Shown here in pieces: positions 4,644 to 10,900 of a stretch of DNA of 10,900 nucleotides. The notes under the pieces are model-generated. The model ran no database searches, was not told where the DNA came from, and saw only the letters and a list, made by a program, of their open reading frames with translations. How positions within the stretch are numbered: position 1 is the stretch's first letter; every line of letters begins with the position of its first letter. A program made the position numbers and the translations under genes. This DNA is from Candidatus Woesearchaeota archaeon (GTDB lineage Archaea > Nanobdellota > Nanobdellia > Woesearchaeales > JAGWAF01): the NCBI GenBank assembly GCA_016932755.1, contig JAFGCE010000038.1:1-10900 (forward strand), read 5' to 3'.

Positions 4644-7001
4644 ATGGACCACCATTATGTTAAAAAAAGAGACGGAAAAATAGTTTCATTCGACAGGGCA
4701 AAGATAGCCGAAGCAATTTTCAAGGCAGCCAAGGCAGTCGGCGGGGAAGATAAGTCAATTGCTGATTCTTTGGCAAATGATGTTGCTGAATTTACAAAAG
4801 CAAAGTTCGGAAACAAGATTCCGACAGTAGAGGATATACAGGACTGCGTTGAAAAGGTGTTGATAGAGAAAGGGCATGCAAAGACTGCCAAGGCATTCAT
4901 CCTTTACAGGGACAGAAGGTCAAAGATAAGGGCAAAGCTGAAGGTAAGGAAGACTGTAAGGGACGGCTCAGACTCAACAGACCTTTCATTATTGGTCGCT
5001 CCCACAACAAAAGACACTCTGCTGGGATGGGACAGGGAAAAGATAATTGAGTCACTGGAAAAAGAGGCTGACCTTTCAAGAGAGCTTGCTGAAAAGATTT
5101 CTGTCAATGTTGAGGAGAGGATTATCAATTCCGGAATAAAGCAGGTAAGCACATCCTTAATCAGGGAGCTTATCGACAACGAGATGTTTGACCTCGGGCT
5201 TAACATTAACCTTGAAAAGCATTCCATCATCGGCATGCCCAAGTTTGACGTTGACCAGCTTATTTTCTCAAAAACAAATGAAAACAGCAATGTCGGGACA
5301 AACAACCCTGAGGCTGTCAATCTTGCAATTGCAGAAAACACTCTCAAGCAGTATGCGCTGAAGCACATCTTCAGCAGGGATGTTGCAGAAGCCCACTGGA
5401 GGGGAGCTGTTCATTTGCATGACTTGGGCTATCCTGTAAGGGTTTACTGCTCTGCACACAGCCTTGAGTTTATCAAGAAATACGGGCTAAGGCTTATCAA
5501 CCTCTCCACAACATCAGGCCCTGCAAAGCACGCGCAGACTCTGACAGGACATCTGAACACTTTCCTTGCCTCAATGCAGGCTTATTATGCAGGAGCTTTG
5601 GGAATAGGCTACATAAACATTCTTTACGCTCCTCTTCTGAGGGGAATGAGCGAGCAGAGAATGAAGCAGGAAGCCCAGTACCTTATCTTCTCATGCTCAC
5701 AGAATGCATTCTCACGAGGGGGACAGACCTTGTTTATTGATTTCAATGTCCACTTAGGAATTCCCTCATATTTGAAGGAAACCCCTGCTATCGGAGCTGG
5801 AGGAAAATACATGTGGCAGCATGAGAACGGAGAGATTGAATACCTAAAAGAAATCCAAAGGGACAGCAATGAGGATGTTATCCAGCCTGAGGAAGGAAGA
5901 ATCCTGACATACGGGGATTTTGAAGTAGAGTCCCAAAAATTCCTGAAGGTGATGATGGATGTCTGGAGGAACGGAGATTCAGACGGAAAGGTGTTTCCAT
6001 TCCCGAAGTTTGATTTGCACATAAACAAGGAGGCTTTAACAGACTCAAAACAGCTTGAGCTTTTGAAATACGCCTGCCTGATTGCCTCTGAAAACGGAAG
6101 CCCGTATTTTGTATTTGACAGGGACGAGGTTACATTGTCAGCATGCTGCAGGCTAAGGACAAAAGTTGAGGACAAATACGTGCTGAAACACCCTGAGTCA
6201 ATAAGATTCTGCGGATTCCAGAATGTTACAATAAACCTTCCGCAGTGCGCCTACAGGGCTGGAGAGGGAAATATTGACAAATGCATAAAAGAAATTCACA
6301 AGACAATGGAAATAGCTGCAAAAGCGCATGTCGAGAAAAAGGAGTTTATCCATCAGATAATGGAAAGGCCTGGAACACCCCTATGGCAGGTTGGAATGGT
6401 CTCTCCTGACGGAAAGCCGTATATTGAGCTTGACAAGTGCACGTATATTCTCGGAATTCTCGGGCTTAATGAATGCGTAAAATGCCTTGTAGGCAAGGAG
6501 CTTCATGAGGATGACGAAACGTACAAGCTTGGGCTGAAAATCATAGCTGCAATGTACCTGAAAAAAGAAGAGCTTGCTGAAAAGCACGGGCTTAAGTTCA
6601 GCCTTGAGGAAAGCCCTGCAGAAAGCGCTTCGCTGAGGATGGCTAAAGTTGACCTGAAAGAATTCCCTGAGAGCGTGAAATATGTAAGGGGAAATCTCCA
6701 GACAGGGGAAGTTTATTACACAAACAGCATTCACCTTGCTGCAGATGCTCCTGCCGACATAATAGAAAGGATTGAGAAACAGGGAAAATTCAACCCCCTT
6801 ATTGAGTCAGGCGCAATAACACACGTTTTCCTTGGAGAGCAGAAGCCTGACCCAGAAAGCATTTTTAATCTTGTAAAGAGGACTTTCGAAAACACCGAAA
6901 GCGCCCAAATAACAATAAGCCCCGAGTTCACAGTGTGCGAGGACTGCCACAAGGTGTCAAGGGGATTCATGAGAGAGAATACAAAAGAGGTGATTGAATA
7001 A
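4644..7001 (+). CDS. nrdD: Anaerobic (class III) ribonucleoside-triphosphate reductase, large chain lacking the glycyl-radical domain
   Basis: Class III reductase makes dNTPs anaerobically with a glycyl radical. This 785-aa chain starts with an ATP-cone (about 4-95: VKKRDGKIVSFDRAKI to KAFILYRDRR), followed by a second cone-like segment (about 128-190: GWDREKIIESL to LIRELIDNEMFDLG) and the ten-stranded-barrel catalytic domain. Barrel signatures include NENSNVGTNNPEA, VHLHDLGYPVRVYCSAHSLE (Cys269), CGFQNVTINLPQCAYRAG (Cys523, Cys535) and LGLNECVKC (Cys611, Cys614). The chain ends after one zinc-ribbon half, CEDC (Cys765/768), and a short tail. The second CxxC and the RVxGY radical loop present in intact family members are absent and are found in the next ORF. 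The stop overlaps that ORF's start (TAATG). No internal frameshift or intein is seen. The gene follows nrdR by 1 base. Confidence 0.93.
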   Translation: MDHHYVKKRDGKIVSFDRAKIAEAIFKAAKAVGGEDKSIADSLANDVAEFTKAKFGNKIPTVEDIQDCVEKVLIEKGHAKTAKAFILYRDRRSKIRAKLKVRKTVRDGSDSTDLSLLVAPTTKDTLLGWDREKIIESLEKEADLSRELAEKISVNVEERIINSGIKQVSTSLIRELIDNEMFDLGLNINLEKHSIIGMPKFDVDQLIFSKTNENSNVGTNNPEAVNLAIAENTLKQYALKHIFSRDVAEAHWRGAVHLHDLGYPVRVYCSAHSLEFIKKYGLRLINLSTTSGPAKHAQTLTGHLNTFLASMQAYYAGALGIGYINILYAPLLRGMSEQRMKQEAQYLIFSCSQNAFSRGGQTLFIDFNVHLGIPSYLKETPAIGAGGKYMWQHENGEIEYLKEIQRDSNEDVIQPEEGRILTYGDFEVESQKFLKVMMDVWRNGDSDGKVFPFPKFDLHINKEALTDSKQLELLKYACLIASENGSPYFVFDRDEVTLSACCRLRTKVEDKYVLKHPESIRFCGFQNVTINLPQCAYRAGEGNIDKCIKEIHKTMEIAAKAHVEKKEFIHQIMERPGTPLWQVGMVSPDGKPYIELDKCTYILGILGLNECVKCLVGKELHEDDETYKLGLKIIAAMYLKKEELAEKHGLKFSLEESPAESASLRMAKVDLKEFPESVKYVRGNLQTGEVYYTNSIHLAADAPADIIERIEKQGKFNPLIESGAITHVFLGEQKPDPESIFNLVKRTFENTESAQITISPEFTVCEDCHKVSRGFMRENTKEVIE
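6988..6995 (+). promoter_or_regulatory. Strong ribosome-binding site for the glycyl-radical ORF
   Basis: AGGTGATT matches seven of eight bases of AGGTGATC, the complement of the archaeal 16S rRNA 3' end, and ends 5 bases before the ATG at 7001. It lies inside the last codons of nrdD. A site this good argues for genuine initiation at 7001. Confidence 0.7.
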
Positions 7002-7168
7002 TGCAACAAACAGCACAGGCACAAGCAGCTGCAACCTGCAGCCACTGCGGCAGCACAAATGTATACGGAATGAGCAGGGTTGTGGGTTATTTCAGCAGGA
7101 TAGATAACTGGAATAATTCAAAAAGAGCTGAGTTCAAGCACCGGCAGAAAGGAAACTACAAAATCTGA
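7001..7168 (+). CDS. Stand-alone glycyl-radical domain of class III ribonucleotide reductase (NrdD C-terminus in trans)
   Basis: This 55-aa ORF begins at the A of the nrdD TAA stop (TAATG) in a different frame. After a Gln/Ala-rich start (MQQTAQAQAAAT) it carries CSHC (Cys13/16), the second half of the NrdD zinc ribbon. It then has GMSRVVGYFSR, the glycyl-radical loop with Gly29, then a Trp-Asn and KRAEFKHRQ tail as in intact class III enzymes. The protein is therefore predicted to dock on the large NrdD chain and present Gly29 to the active-site Cys after activation by NrdG. The strong AGGTGATT site upstream supports its own initiation. Precedents by analogy are GrcA/YfiD, a small glycyl-radical protein that repairs pyruvate formate-lyase, and the two-chain class II reductase of pseudomonads. 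The alternative is a one-base indel, natural or in the assembly, that broke one ORF. Confidence 0.85.
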   Translation: MQQTAQAQAAATCSHCGSTNVYGMSRVVGYFSRIDNWNNSKRAEFKHRQKGNYKI

Positions 7169-7170
7169 AA

Positions 7171-7425
7171 ATGGAAGTGAAAATATTTTGGCAGGAAAAA
7201 TGCCCTAACTGCCCCTCGGCAAAAGAGCTTGGAAAAAAGCTTGAGGCGCAGGGAGTTAAGGTAACTTATCATAATGTAAAGGAAGTTGATGGGCTCACCA
7301 CAGCAACGCTGTTTGGGGTTATGGCAACTCCCTCAGTTGTGGTTGCCGAGGGGGATAATGAGATTGCTTCTTGGAAAGGGGAGGTTCCTTCAATAGAAGA
7401 TGTTAAGAAGCACCTTGAAAGATAA
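7171..7425 (+). CDS. Thioredoxin/glutaredoxin-fold redoxin (NrdH-like)
   Basis: This 84-aa protein has a CPNC redox motif (Cys11-Cys14) after the first strand (VKIFWQEK), a cis-proline loop MATPSVVV (Pro54), and the length of a minimal glutaredoxin/NrdH. It starts 2 bases after the glycyl-radical ORF's stop and probably depends on coupled translation, since no clear ribosome-binding site is present. Some class III reductases use formate as reductant, while others use a thioredoxin-family protein. A redoxin inside this operon points to the second type, and it would reduce the disulfide formed on NrdD in each turnover. That role is inferred from context; a general thiol-disulfide role is possible. 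Confidence 0.82.
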   Translation: MEVKIFWQEKCPNCPSAKELGKKLEAQGVKVTYHNVKEVDGLTTATLFGVMATPSVVVAEGDNEIASWKGEVPSIEDVKKHLER

Positions 7426-7585
7426 AAAAGAATTTACAAACGCTCCTGAAGCCTGCAGGGGATGCTTCAGATGGTCACAGTGGCAGAACAAATGCTCTTT
7501 TTTCTGGAAAAACAAGAAGGAGTGCGGCTCCAAGGTAAGGGACCATGAAGAAATGGTCAATCTTGACCAGCTCAGAAGGCACTAA
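7400..7585 (+). CDS. Small Cys/Trp-rich protein of the nrd operon, unknown function
   Basis: I do not recognise this 61-aa protein as a named family. It has four Cys spaced C-x2-C-x9-C-x9-C (Cys19, 22, 32, 42), suggesting a single zinc or Fe-S site, with aromatic residues set between them (RWSQW, FFW), followed by a charged C-terminal helix (VRDHEEMVNLDQLRR). If the ATG at 7400 is used it overlaps the redoxin gene by 26 bases; no ribosome-binding site is seen there. An in-frame TTG at 7415 would shorten it by five residues and keep all Cys. Its place between the redoxin and nrdG, with an intact frame through the Cys-rich part, argues that it is real. A role in NrdD/NrdG maturation or electron supply is only a guess. 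Confidence 0.65.
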   Translation: MLRSTLKDKKEFTNAPEACRGCFRWSQWQNKCSFFWKNKKECGSKVRDHEEMVNLDQLRRH

Positions 7586-7586
7586 A

Positions 7587-7595
7587 TTATTATAT
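7587..7595 (+). promoter_or_regulatory. Possible internal TATA box for nrdG
   Basis: TTATTATAT is centred near 7591, which would place a start near 7617, about 11 bases before the nrdG ATG and just before its GGGGG ribosome-binding site. The 42-bp gap between the Cys-rich gene and nrdG is the largest inside the cluster, so nrdG may have its own promoter or simply be read through. Confidence 0.4.
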
Positions 7596-7627
7596 CAGCA
7601 AAGATTATTTTTGTTTTAGGGGGCAAA

Positions 7628-8329
7628 ATGGATATCAACATAAAAGGTGTTCAGAAGACATCGCTTCTGGACTATCCCGGGAAGGTATGTGCAACTGTTT
7701 TCCTTAGCAGGTGCAACTTCAGGTGCCCTTACTGCCACAATGCAGAGCTTGTTTTTGATGAAATAAAGGAGGATATCCCTCCTGAAGAGATACTTGATTT
7801 TCTTGAGGGAAAAAAGAATTGGATTGACGGAATCTGCGTAACAGGAGGAGAGCCGACACTGCACAAGGGGCTTGTTGATTTTGCAAGAAAAGTGAAGGAA
7901 AAAGGTTTTCTTGTCAAGATTGACACAAACGGCACAAATCCTGAAATGATTCAGCAGCTTTTGGACGGGAAGCTAGCTGATTACATTGCAATGGACATAA
8001 AAGCGCCTTTGGACAAGTATGAGGAAGTTGTAAGGGCTAAGGTAAATGCAGATGCAATACAGAGGACAATAAATCTTCTGATGGATTCAGGAATAGATTA
8101 TGAGTTCAGGACAACTGTTGTCCCGGGCTTGTTTGAGGAGAATGATGCTGAAAAAATCGGCGAGTGGCTTAAGGGAGCAAAGAAGTTCTGCATACAGCAG
8201 TTCAGGAATTCTGACAAGGTTTTAGACCCGAAATACCAGAACATCGCGCATTACCACATTGACAAGCTGGAAAAGTTCAAAACAATTCTCAAGAAATACA
8301 TAAAAGATGTTGAGATAAGGGGTGTTTAG
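7628..8329 (+). CDS. nrdG: Anaerobic ribonucleotide reductase-activating radical SAM protein
   Basis: NrdG uses a 4Fe-4S cluster and S-adenosylmethionine to abstract a hydrogen from the glycine of NrdD and so create the glycyl radical. The 233-aa protein has the radical SAM cluster motif CNFRCPYC (Cys29, 33, 36), the SAM-binding GGEPT (73-77) and the N-terminal GVQKTSLLDYPGK typical of the NrdG2-type activases, which are longer than the short enterobacterial NrdG. The ATG has a GGGGG ribosome-binding site 5-9 bases upstream. It shares the cluster with both NrdD chains and should act on Gly29 of the 55-aa ORF. Its stop is directly followed by the ATG of the next gene. Pyruvate formate-lyase activases are related, but the context favours NrdG. 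Confidence 0.92.
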   Translation: MDINIKGVQKTSLLDYPGKVCATVFLSRCNFRCPYCHNAELVFDEIKEDIPPEEILDFLEGKKNWIDGICVTGGEPTLHKGLVDFARKVKEKGFLVKIDTNGTNPEMIQQLLDGKLADYIAMDIKAPLDKYEEVVRAKVNADAIQRTINLLMDSGIDYEFRTTVVPGLFEENDAEKIGEWLKGAKKFCIQQFRNSDKVLDPKYQNIAHYHIDKLEKFKTILKKYIKDVEIRGV

Positions 8330-8521
8330 ATGGAATGCGATATTAAAAAAAACAAGGCAAACTGCCCATGCACATATCCAGGGTGCGACAAAAAGGGAAA
8401 GTGCTGCGAGTGCCTTGCTTATCATTTGGGCAGGAATGAGCTTCCTGCATGCTGCTTTCCTGCTGACGCAGAGGCAACATATGACCGGAGCTTTGAAAAG
8501 TTCATTGAAGTGCACTCCTGA
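8330..8521 (+). CDS. DUF6485-like Cys-rich small protein
   Basis: This 63-aa protein has nine Cys: Cys3, Cys12-P-Cys14, Cys19, Cys25-Cys26-E-Cys28 and Cys41-Cys42. The arrangement CxCTYPGCxxKGKCCECxxYHxxxxELPACxF matches the DUF6485 family as I remember it; no function is established for that family. The density of Cys suggests a bound metal or Fe-S centre. The ATG follows the nrdG TAG with no gap and GGTG lies 6-9 bases upstream, so it is translated from the nrdG message. This is the last gene of the cluster; a T5 run follows and then the rps15 promoter. Involvement in anaerobic nucleotide reduction is inferred from position only. Confidence 0.75.
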   Translation: MECDIKKNKANCPCTYPGCDKKGKCCECLAYHLGRNELPACCFPADAEATYDRSFEKFIEVHS

Positions 8522-8553
8522 ATTTTTAGGAGTTCTGCTGAATAACCACAATC

Positions 8554-8563
8554 TTTTTAAATA
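8554..8563 (+). promoter_or_regulatory. TATA box for rps15-recJ
   Basis: TTTTTAAATA is centred near 8559, which predicts a start near 8586 and a leader of about 88 bases before the rps15 ATG. The leader contains a possible stem GGTGCA (8608-8613) with TGCACT (8647-8652). A CTCC at 8651-8654 could mask the GGAG of the ribosome-binding site at 8664-8667. Confidence 0.55.
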
Positions 8564-8673
8564 GAACCAAGATTTCAGGTAATATAACAAATATCAAGAG
8601 ATTGCCCGGTGCAAGCTTGGCAATGCTGGAGATGCGCTAATTTCTGTGCACTCCTTTCTTGGTGGAGGAAAAA

Positions 8674-9129
8674 ATGGCAAGAATGCATTCAGGAAAGAAA
8701 GGAAAGTCAGGTTCAAAGAAACCTTTGCAAAAAACAAAACAGTCATGGCTGAGGTACAAGCCAAAGGAAATTGAGATGCTTGTGCTGAAGCTGGCGAAAG
8801 AGGGAAAGTCAGCATCAATGATAGGGCTTGTGCTGAGGGACAGCTACGGAATACCGGACGTTAAATTAGTTTCCGGAAAATCAATTTCAAAGATAATGGA
8901 GGAGAAAAAACTGGCTCCGAAGATACCCGAAGACCTCATGGCGCTGATAAAGAAATCAATAACAATAAGAAAGCACATGGAAGAAAACAGGCAGGACATG
9001 ACTGCTCTTCTTGGCGTGCAGCTTACAGAATCAAAGATCAAGAGGCTTGTTAAGTACTACAAAAAGGCAAAGAAGCTTCCGGTTGACTGGAAGTATGATG
9101 TGAAGAGCATCAAGCTTTACGCAGAATAA
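8674..9129 (+). CDS. rps15: 30S ribosomal protein S15 (uS15, archaeal type)
   Basis: This 151-aa small-subunit protein binds the central domain of 16S rRNA and is needed early in subunit assembly. The N-terminus MARMHSGKKGKSGS is diagnostic of archaeal/eukaryotic uS15, which carries an N-terminal extension that the roughly 89-aa bacterial form lacks. The rRNA-binding core follows, with IGLVLRDSYGIP (about 50-61), then the second half containing the LTESKIKRLVKYYKK segment (about 117-131). The ATG at 8674 is chosen over an in-frame TTG at 8659 because it gives the family N-terminus and has a GGTGGAGG ribosome-binding site ending 5 bases upstream. The next gene begins 2 bases after the stop; pairing of rps15 with a RecJ-like gene recurs in archaea. 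Confidence 0.96.
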   Translation: MARMHSGKKGKSGSKKPLQKTKQSWLRYKPKEIEMLVLKLAKEGKSASMIGLVLRDSYGIPDVKLVSGKSISKIMEEKKLAPKIPEDLMALIKKSITIRKHMEENRQDMTALLGVQLTESKIKRLVKYYKKAKKLPVDWKYDVKSIKLYAE

Positions 9130-9131
9130 AA

Positions 9132-10574
9132 ATGGATTCATATGCCGAGTTTAGGCAGTCGGTAGCTTTGGCTGCTGACCGCTTCAAAGAGCTGGACAGG
9201 AAAGAGACTATCAGAGTCATATCCCATCTGGATGCTGACGGGATAAGCGCATGCGCAATCCTGATAAAGACCCTGAACCTGCTGAACAGGAAATACTCAA
9301 TCTCTATAATACCCCAGCTCAATGAAAAGATAATAACAGAGCTCAAGGAGGAAAACCACAGGAATTATTTCTTCACAGACCTCGGCTCAGGCCAGATTAA
9401 GCTGATAAGAAAATATCTCCAGGACAAGAACATATTCATCCTTGACCACCACGAGGCTGCTGATGAAACCCCTTTGCCTGAAAACATTGTGCATGTCAAC
9501 CCCCATATTAACGGGATTGACGGCTCAAAAGAGATTTCAGGAGCAGGCGTTGTCTATCTTTTCGGCAAAATGCTTTCGGAAAAGCTTGACCTCGCGCATG
9601 TCGCAATAATCGGCGCAATAGGAGATATCCAGGAAACCAAAGACGGGTTTCTGAGGCTTAATGACGAGATACTGCAGGATGCTGTAAAAGACGGAAAAAT
9701 CCAGGTAAAAAAAGGAATAAGGTTTTTTGGAAGGCAGACAAGGCCCCTGCACAAGGTTCTGGAATACAGCACAGACCCCTACATACCTGGAGTCAGCGGC
9801 TCGGAGTCAGCTGCAATACAGTTCCTTCACCAGATTGGCATCAACCCTAAAATAGACGGGCAGTGGAAAAAAGTGGCAGGACTGACTGAGCCGGAAGTCA
9901 AGAAGCTTATCGCAGGAATTGTCATGAAAAGAATCAACGAGGAAAATCCGGAAGATATTCTTGGGAATGTTTACACCCTGATACATGAGGAAAGGGAAAG
10001 CCCGACAAGAGACGCGAAAGAATTCGCAACCCTGCTTAATGCATGCGGAAGGCTGAACAAGGCGTCTCTCGGCATAGGCGCCTGCCTCGGGGACAAAAGG
10101 ATAAAGCAGAAGGCGATATCCCAGCTTGCGTCATACAAAAGGGCGATAATAGACGCAATGAAATGGTACAACTCAAACAAGGGCACAGGCAATATCATAC
10201 TTGACAAGAAATTTGTTATAATAAACGCCGGCGAAAACATTCCTGCAACAATGATAGGCACTGTCGCGTCAATAATATCAAAATCAAGCGAGTTTGCTGA
10301 CGGGACAATGATTCTTTCAATGGCAAGAGCTGATGACGGGACAACAAAAGTTTCCCTGAGGGTTGCCTCAAAATCCCACAGGAAGGAAATGTCTTCTGAC
10401 TTAAGGGACCTTGTCTCAGAGATAACAAGGCAGGTCGGCGGGGAAGCCGGGGGCCATCAGTATGCTGCCGGAGCGATAATAAGCCCCGAAGACGAGGAAA
10501 AGTTCATAGAAACAGCAAAGACCGTGCTTTCAAGGCATTCTCTGGAAGAAAATCTTGTTGAAAGCGAAAGCTAA
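9132..10574 (+). CDS. recJ: RecJ/GAN-like DHH-DHHA1 single-strand exonuclease
   Basis: Archaeal RecJ-like proteins (GAN and relatives) digest single-stranded DNA or RNA ends and some bind the GINS/MCM replisome. The 480-aa protein has the DHH metal-site motifs in order: SHLDADGISA (31-40; Asp34, Asp36), FTDLGSG (81-87; Asp83), ILDHHE (103-108) and GAIGD (161-165). The C-terminal DHHA1 domain ends with the GGEAGGHQYAAGA substrate-binding loop (GGH at 440-442). It is one chain with no inserted OB domain, as in archaeal members. It starts 2 bases after rps15. Enzymes of this superfamily also include phosphodiesterases for small nucleotides such as NrnA, but length and the rps15 context favour the GAN/RecJ group. 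Confidence 0.9.
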   Translation: MDSYAEFRQSVALAADRFKELDRKETIRVISHLDADGISACAILIKTLNLLNRKYSISIIPQLNEKIITELKEENHRNYFFTDLGSGQIKLIRKYLQDKNIFILDHHEAADETPLPENIVHVNPHINGIDGSKEISGAGVVYLFGKMLSEKLDLAHVAIIGAIGDIQETKDGFLRLNDEILQDAVKDGKIQVKKGIRFFGRQTRPLHKVLEYSTDPYIPGVSGSESAAIQFLHQIGINPKIDGQWKKVAGLTEPEVKKLIAGIVMKRINEENPEDILGNVYTLIHEERESPTRDAKEFATLLNACGRLNKASLGIGACLGDKRIKQKAISQLASYKRAIIDAMKWYNSNKGTGNIILDKKFVIINAGENIPATMIGTVASIISKSSEFADGTMILSMARADDGTTKVSLRVASKSHRKEMSSDLRDLVSEITRQVGGEAGGHQYAAGAIISPEDEEKFIETAKTVLSRHSLEENLVESES

Positions 10575-10578
10575 AAAA

Positions 10579-10866
10579 TCAAAGAATTGTTCTTATCTTG
10601 TCAATGTTCTCTGCAATGTCATGCCCTTTCTTTGTAAGCGTAAGAAGCTTCAGCCTTCCCTGCTTGTCAAAGTTTATCAGCCCTGATTTTTCCATTGCCT
10701 GCAGAATTTTTACAACGTGAGAGTATGTGCAGTCAATCTGCTTTGCAAGAGAAGATGCGTAAATTTCGGATTTTGCGTTCTTCAGGCCCACCAGCATCAT
10801 CGCCGGCTTCTCCCTGAAAAAAACATTGAAAATTTCTTCTTCTTTCAAGATTTTAACCCCCAACAA
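10579..10866 (-). CDS. Winged-helix DNA-binding protein (MarR/ArsR-like)
   Basis: This protein of up to 95 aa is mostly one winged helix-turn-helix domain. A first helix is followed by SEIYASSLAKQID (33-45), a recognition helix TYSHVVKILQAMEKSGLI (about 47-64) and the wing FDKQGRLKLLTLTKKG (66-81), which is the usual pattern of small archaeal regulators. There is no visible ligand-binding domain, so it probably works as a dimer; its target is unknown. The start is uncertain: no ATG is available, and the choices are TTG at 10866, TTG at 10863, or a TTG at residue 7 that lies 8 bases after a GGGGG ribosome-binding site. It converges on recJ with a 4-base gap between stop codons. Confidence 0.75.
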   Translation of the reverse strand: MLGVKILKEEEIFNVFFREKPAMMLVGLKNAKSEIYASSLAKQIDCTYSHVVKILQAMEKSGLINFDKQGRLKLLTLTKKGHDIAENIDKIRTIL

Positions 10867-10888
10867 ACTTAAATTGTAACAAAATATG

Positions 10889-10897
10889 TATATTATA
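10889..10897 (-). promoter_or_regulatory. Possible TATA box for the winged-helix gene
   Basis: On the minus strand TATAATATA is centred about 27 bp before the most upstream TTG start, which would give a leaderless or nearly leaderless message. The surroundings are very A/T-rich, so chance matches are easy. Confidence 0.35.
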
Positions 10898-10900
10898 ACA

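Noticed and set aside
5624..6175. Long antisense open frame of 183 codons opposite nrdD
   Set aside because: It mirrors a well-conserved coding region, its predicted product has no recognisable domain, and it has no promoter or ribosome-binding site; it is a shadow of codon bias in nrdD.
4644..7001. Intein or intron in nrdD
   Set aside because: The 785-aa frame follows the family from ATP-cone to zinc ribbon with no insert resembling a Hint or homing endonuclease domain.
6985..7010. Programmed -1 frameshift joining nrdD to the glycyl-radical ORF
   Set aside because: The frames would join by a -1 shift, but no slippery heptamer is present at the overlap (GTG ATT GAA TAA TGC) and no clear downstream pseudoknot was found. 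A strong ribosome-binding site before the ATG at 7001 explains expression by re-initiation.
4644..7168. nrdD as a pseudogene
   Set aside because: Both pieces keep every expected motif, the downstream piece has its own start and ribosome-binding site, and activase and redoxin genes are intact. Sequencing error remains possible and is listed as the main alternative.
8322..8564. 80-codon frame overlapping the DUF6485-like gene
   Set aside because: The alternative frame at 8330 gives the ordered nine-Cys pattern and a zero-gap junction with nrdG, so this frame is not coding.

Overview
The window looks like ordinary chromosomal DNA of an anaerobic archaeon. The evidence is archaeal: diphthine synthase, the archaeal-type ribosomal protein S15 next to a RecJ-like DHH nuclease, A/T-rich TATA boxes about 26 bp before inferred transcription starts, apparently leaderless genes, GGTGA-type ribosome-binding sites, and two tRNA-Gln genes with an A1-U72 pair and no encoded CCA. 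Low-to-moderate GC and compact spacing would fit a DPANN-type or related euryarchaeal genome, but the lineage cannot be fixed from this sequence alone.

Layout. (1) 1-642: the 3' part of ftsZ, followed by a hairpin/T-tract terminator. (2) 774-2060, minus strand: mtnP and apt abut exactly and form a methylthioadenosine-to-AMP salvage pair. (3) 2153-2890: diphthine synthase, divergent from mtnP. (4) 2926-3920: tRNA-Gln(TTG), a flavodoxin, a YkgJ-like CxxC protein and tRNA-Gln(CTG), packed very tightly. (5) 3921-4180: a 260-bp regulatory region carrying a perfect 16-bp NrdR-type palindrome and three degenerate copies. (6) 4181-8521: an anaerobic ribonucleotide reductase cluster in the order nrdR, nrdD, a separate 55-aa glycyl-radical domain ORF, a CxxC redoxin, a small Cys/Trp-rich protein, nrdG and a DUF6485-like Cys-rich protein. 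(7) 8674-10574: rps15 and a RecJ/GAN-like nuclease. (8) 10579-10866, minus strand: a winged-helix regulator convergent with recJ.

The most notable system is the ribonucleotide reductase cluster. The large NrdD (785 aa) stops just after its first zinc-ribbon CxxC and has no glycyl-radical motif. The missing part, a second CxxC plus SRVVGY and the WN/K/E/R tail typical of class III reductases, is encoded by a tiny ORF in another frame. That ORF starts at a TAATG stop/start overlap behind a strong AGGTGATT ribosome-binding site. The simplest reading is a two-chain class III reductase whose zinc ribbon is completed in trans, activated by NrdG, probably reduced by the adjacent redoxin, and repressed as a unit by NrdR. 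A single-base indel or assembly error is the main alternative and is discussed in the findings.
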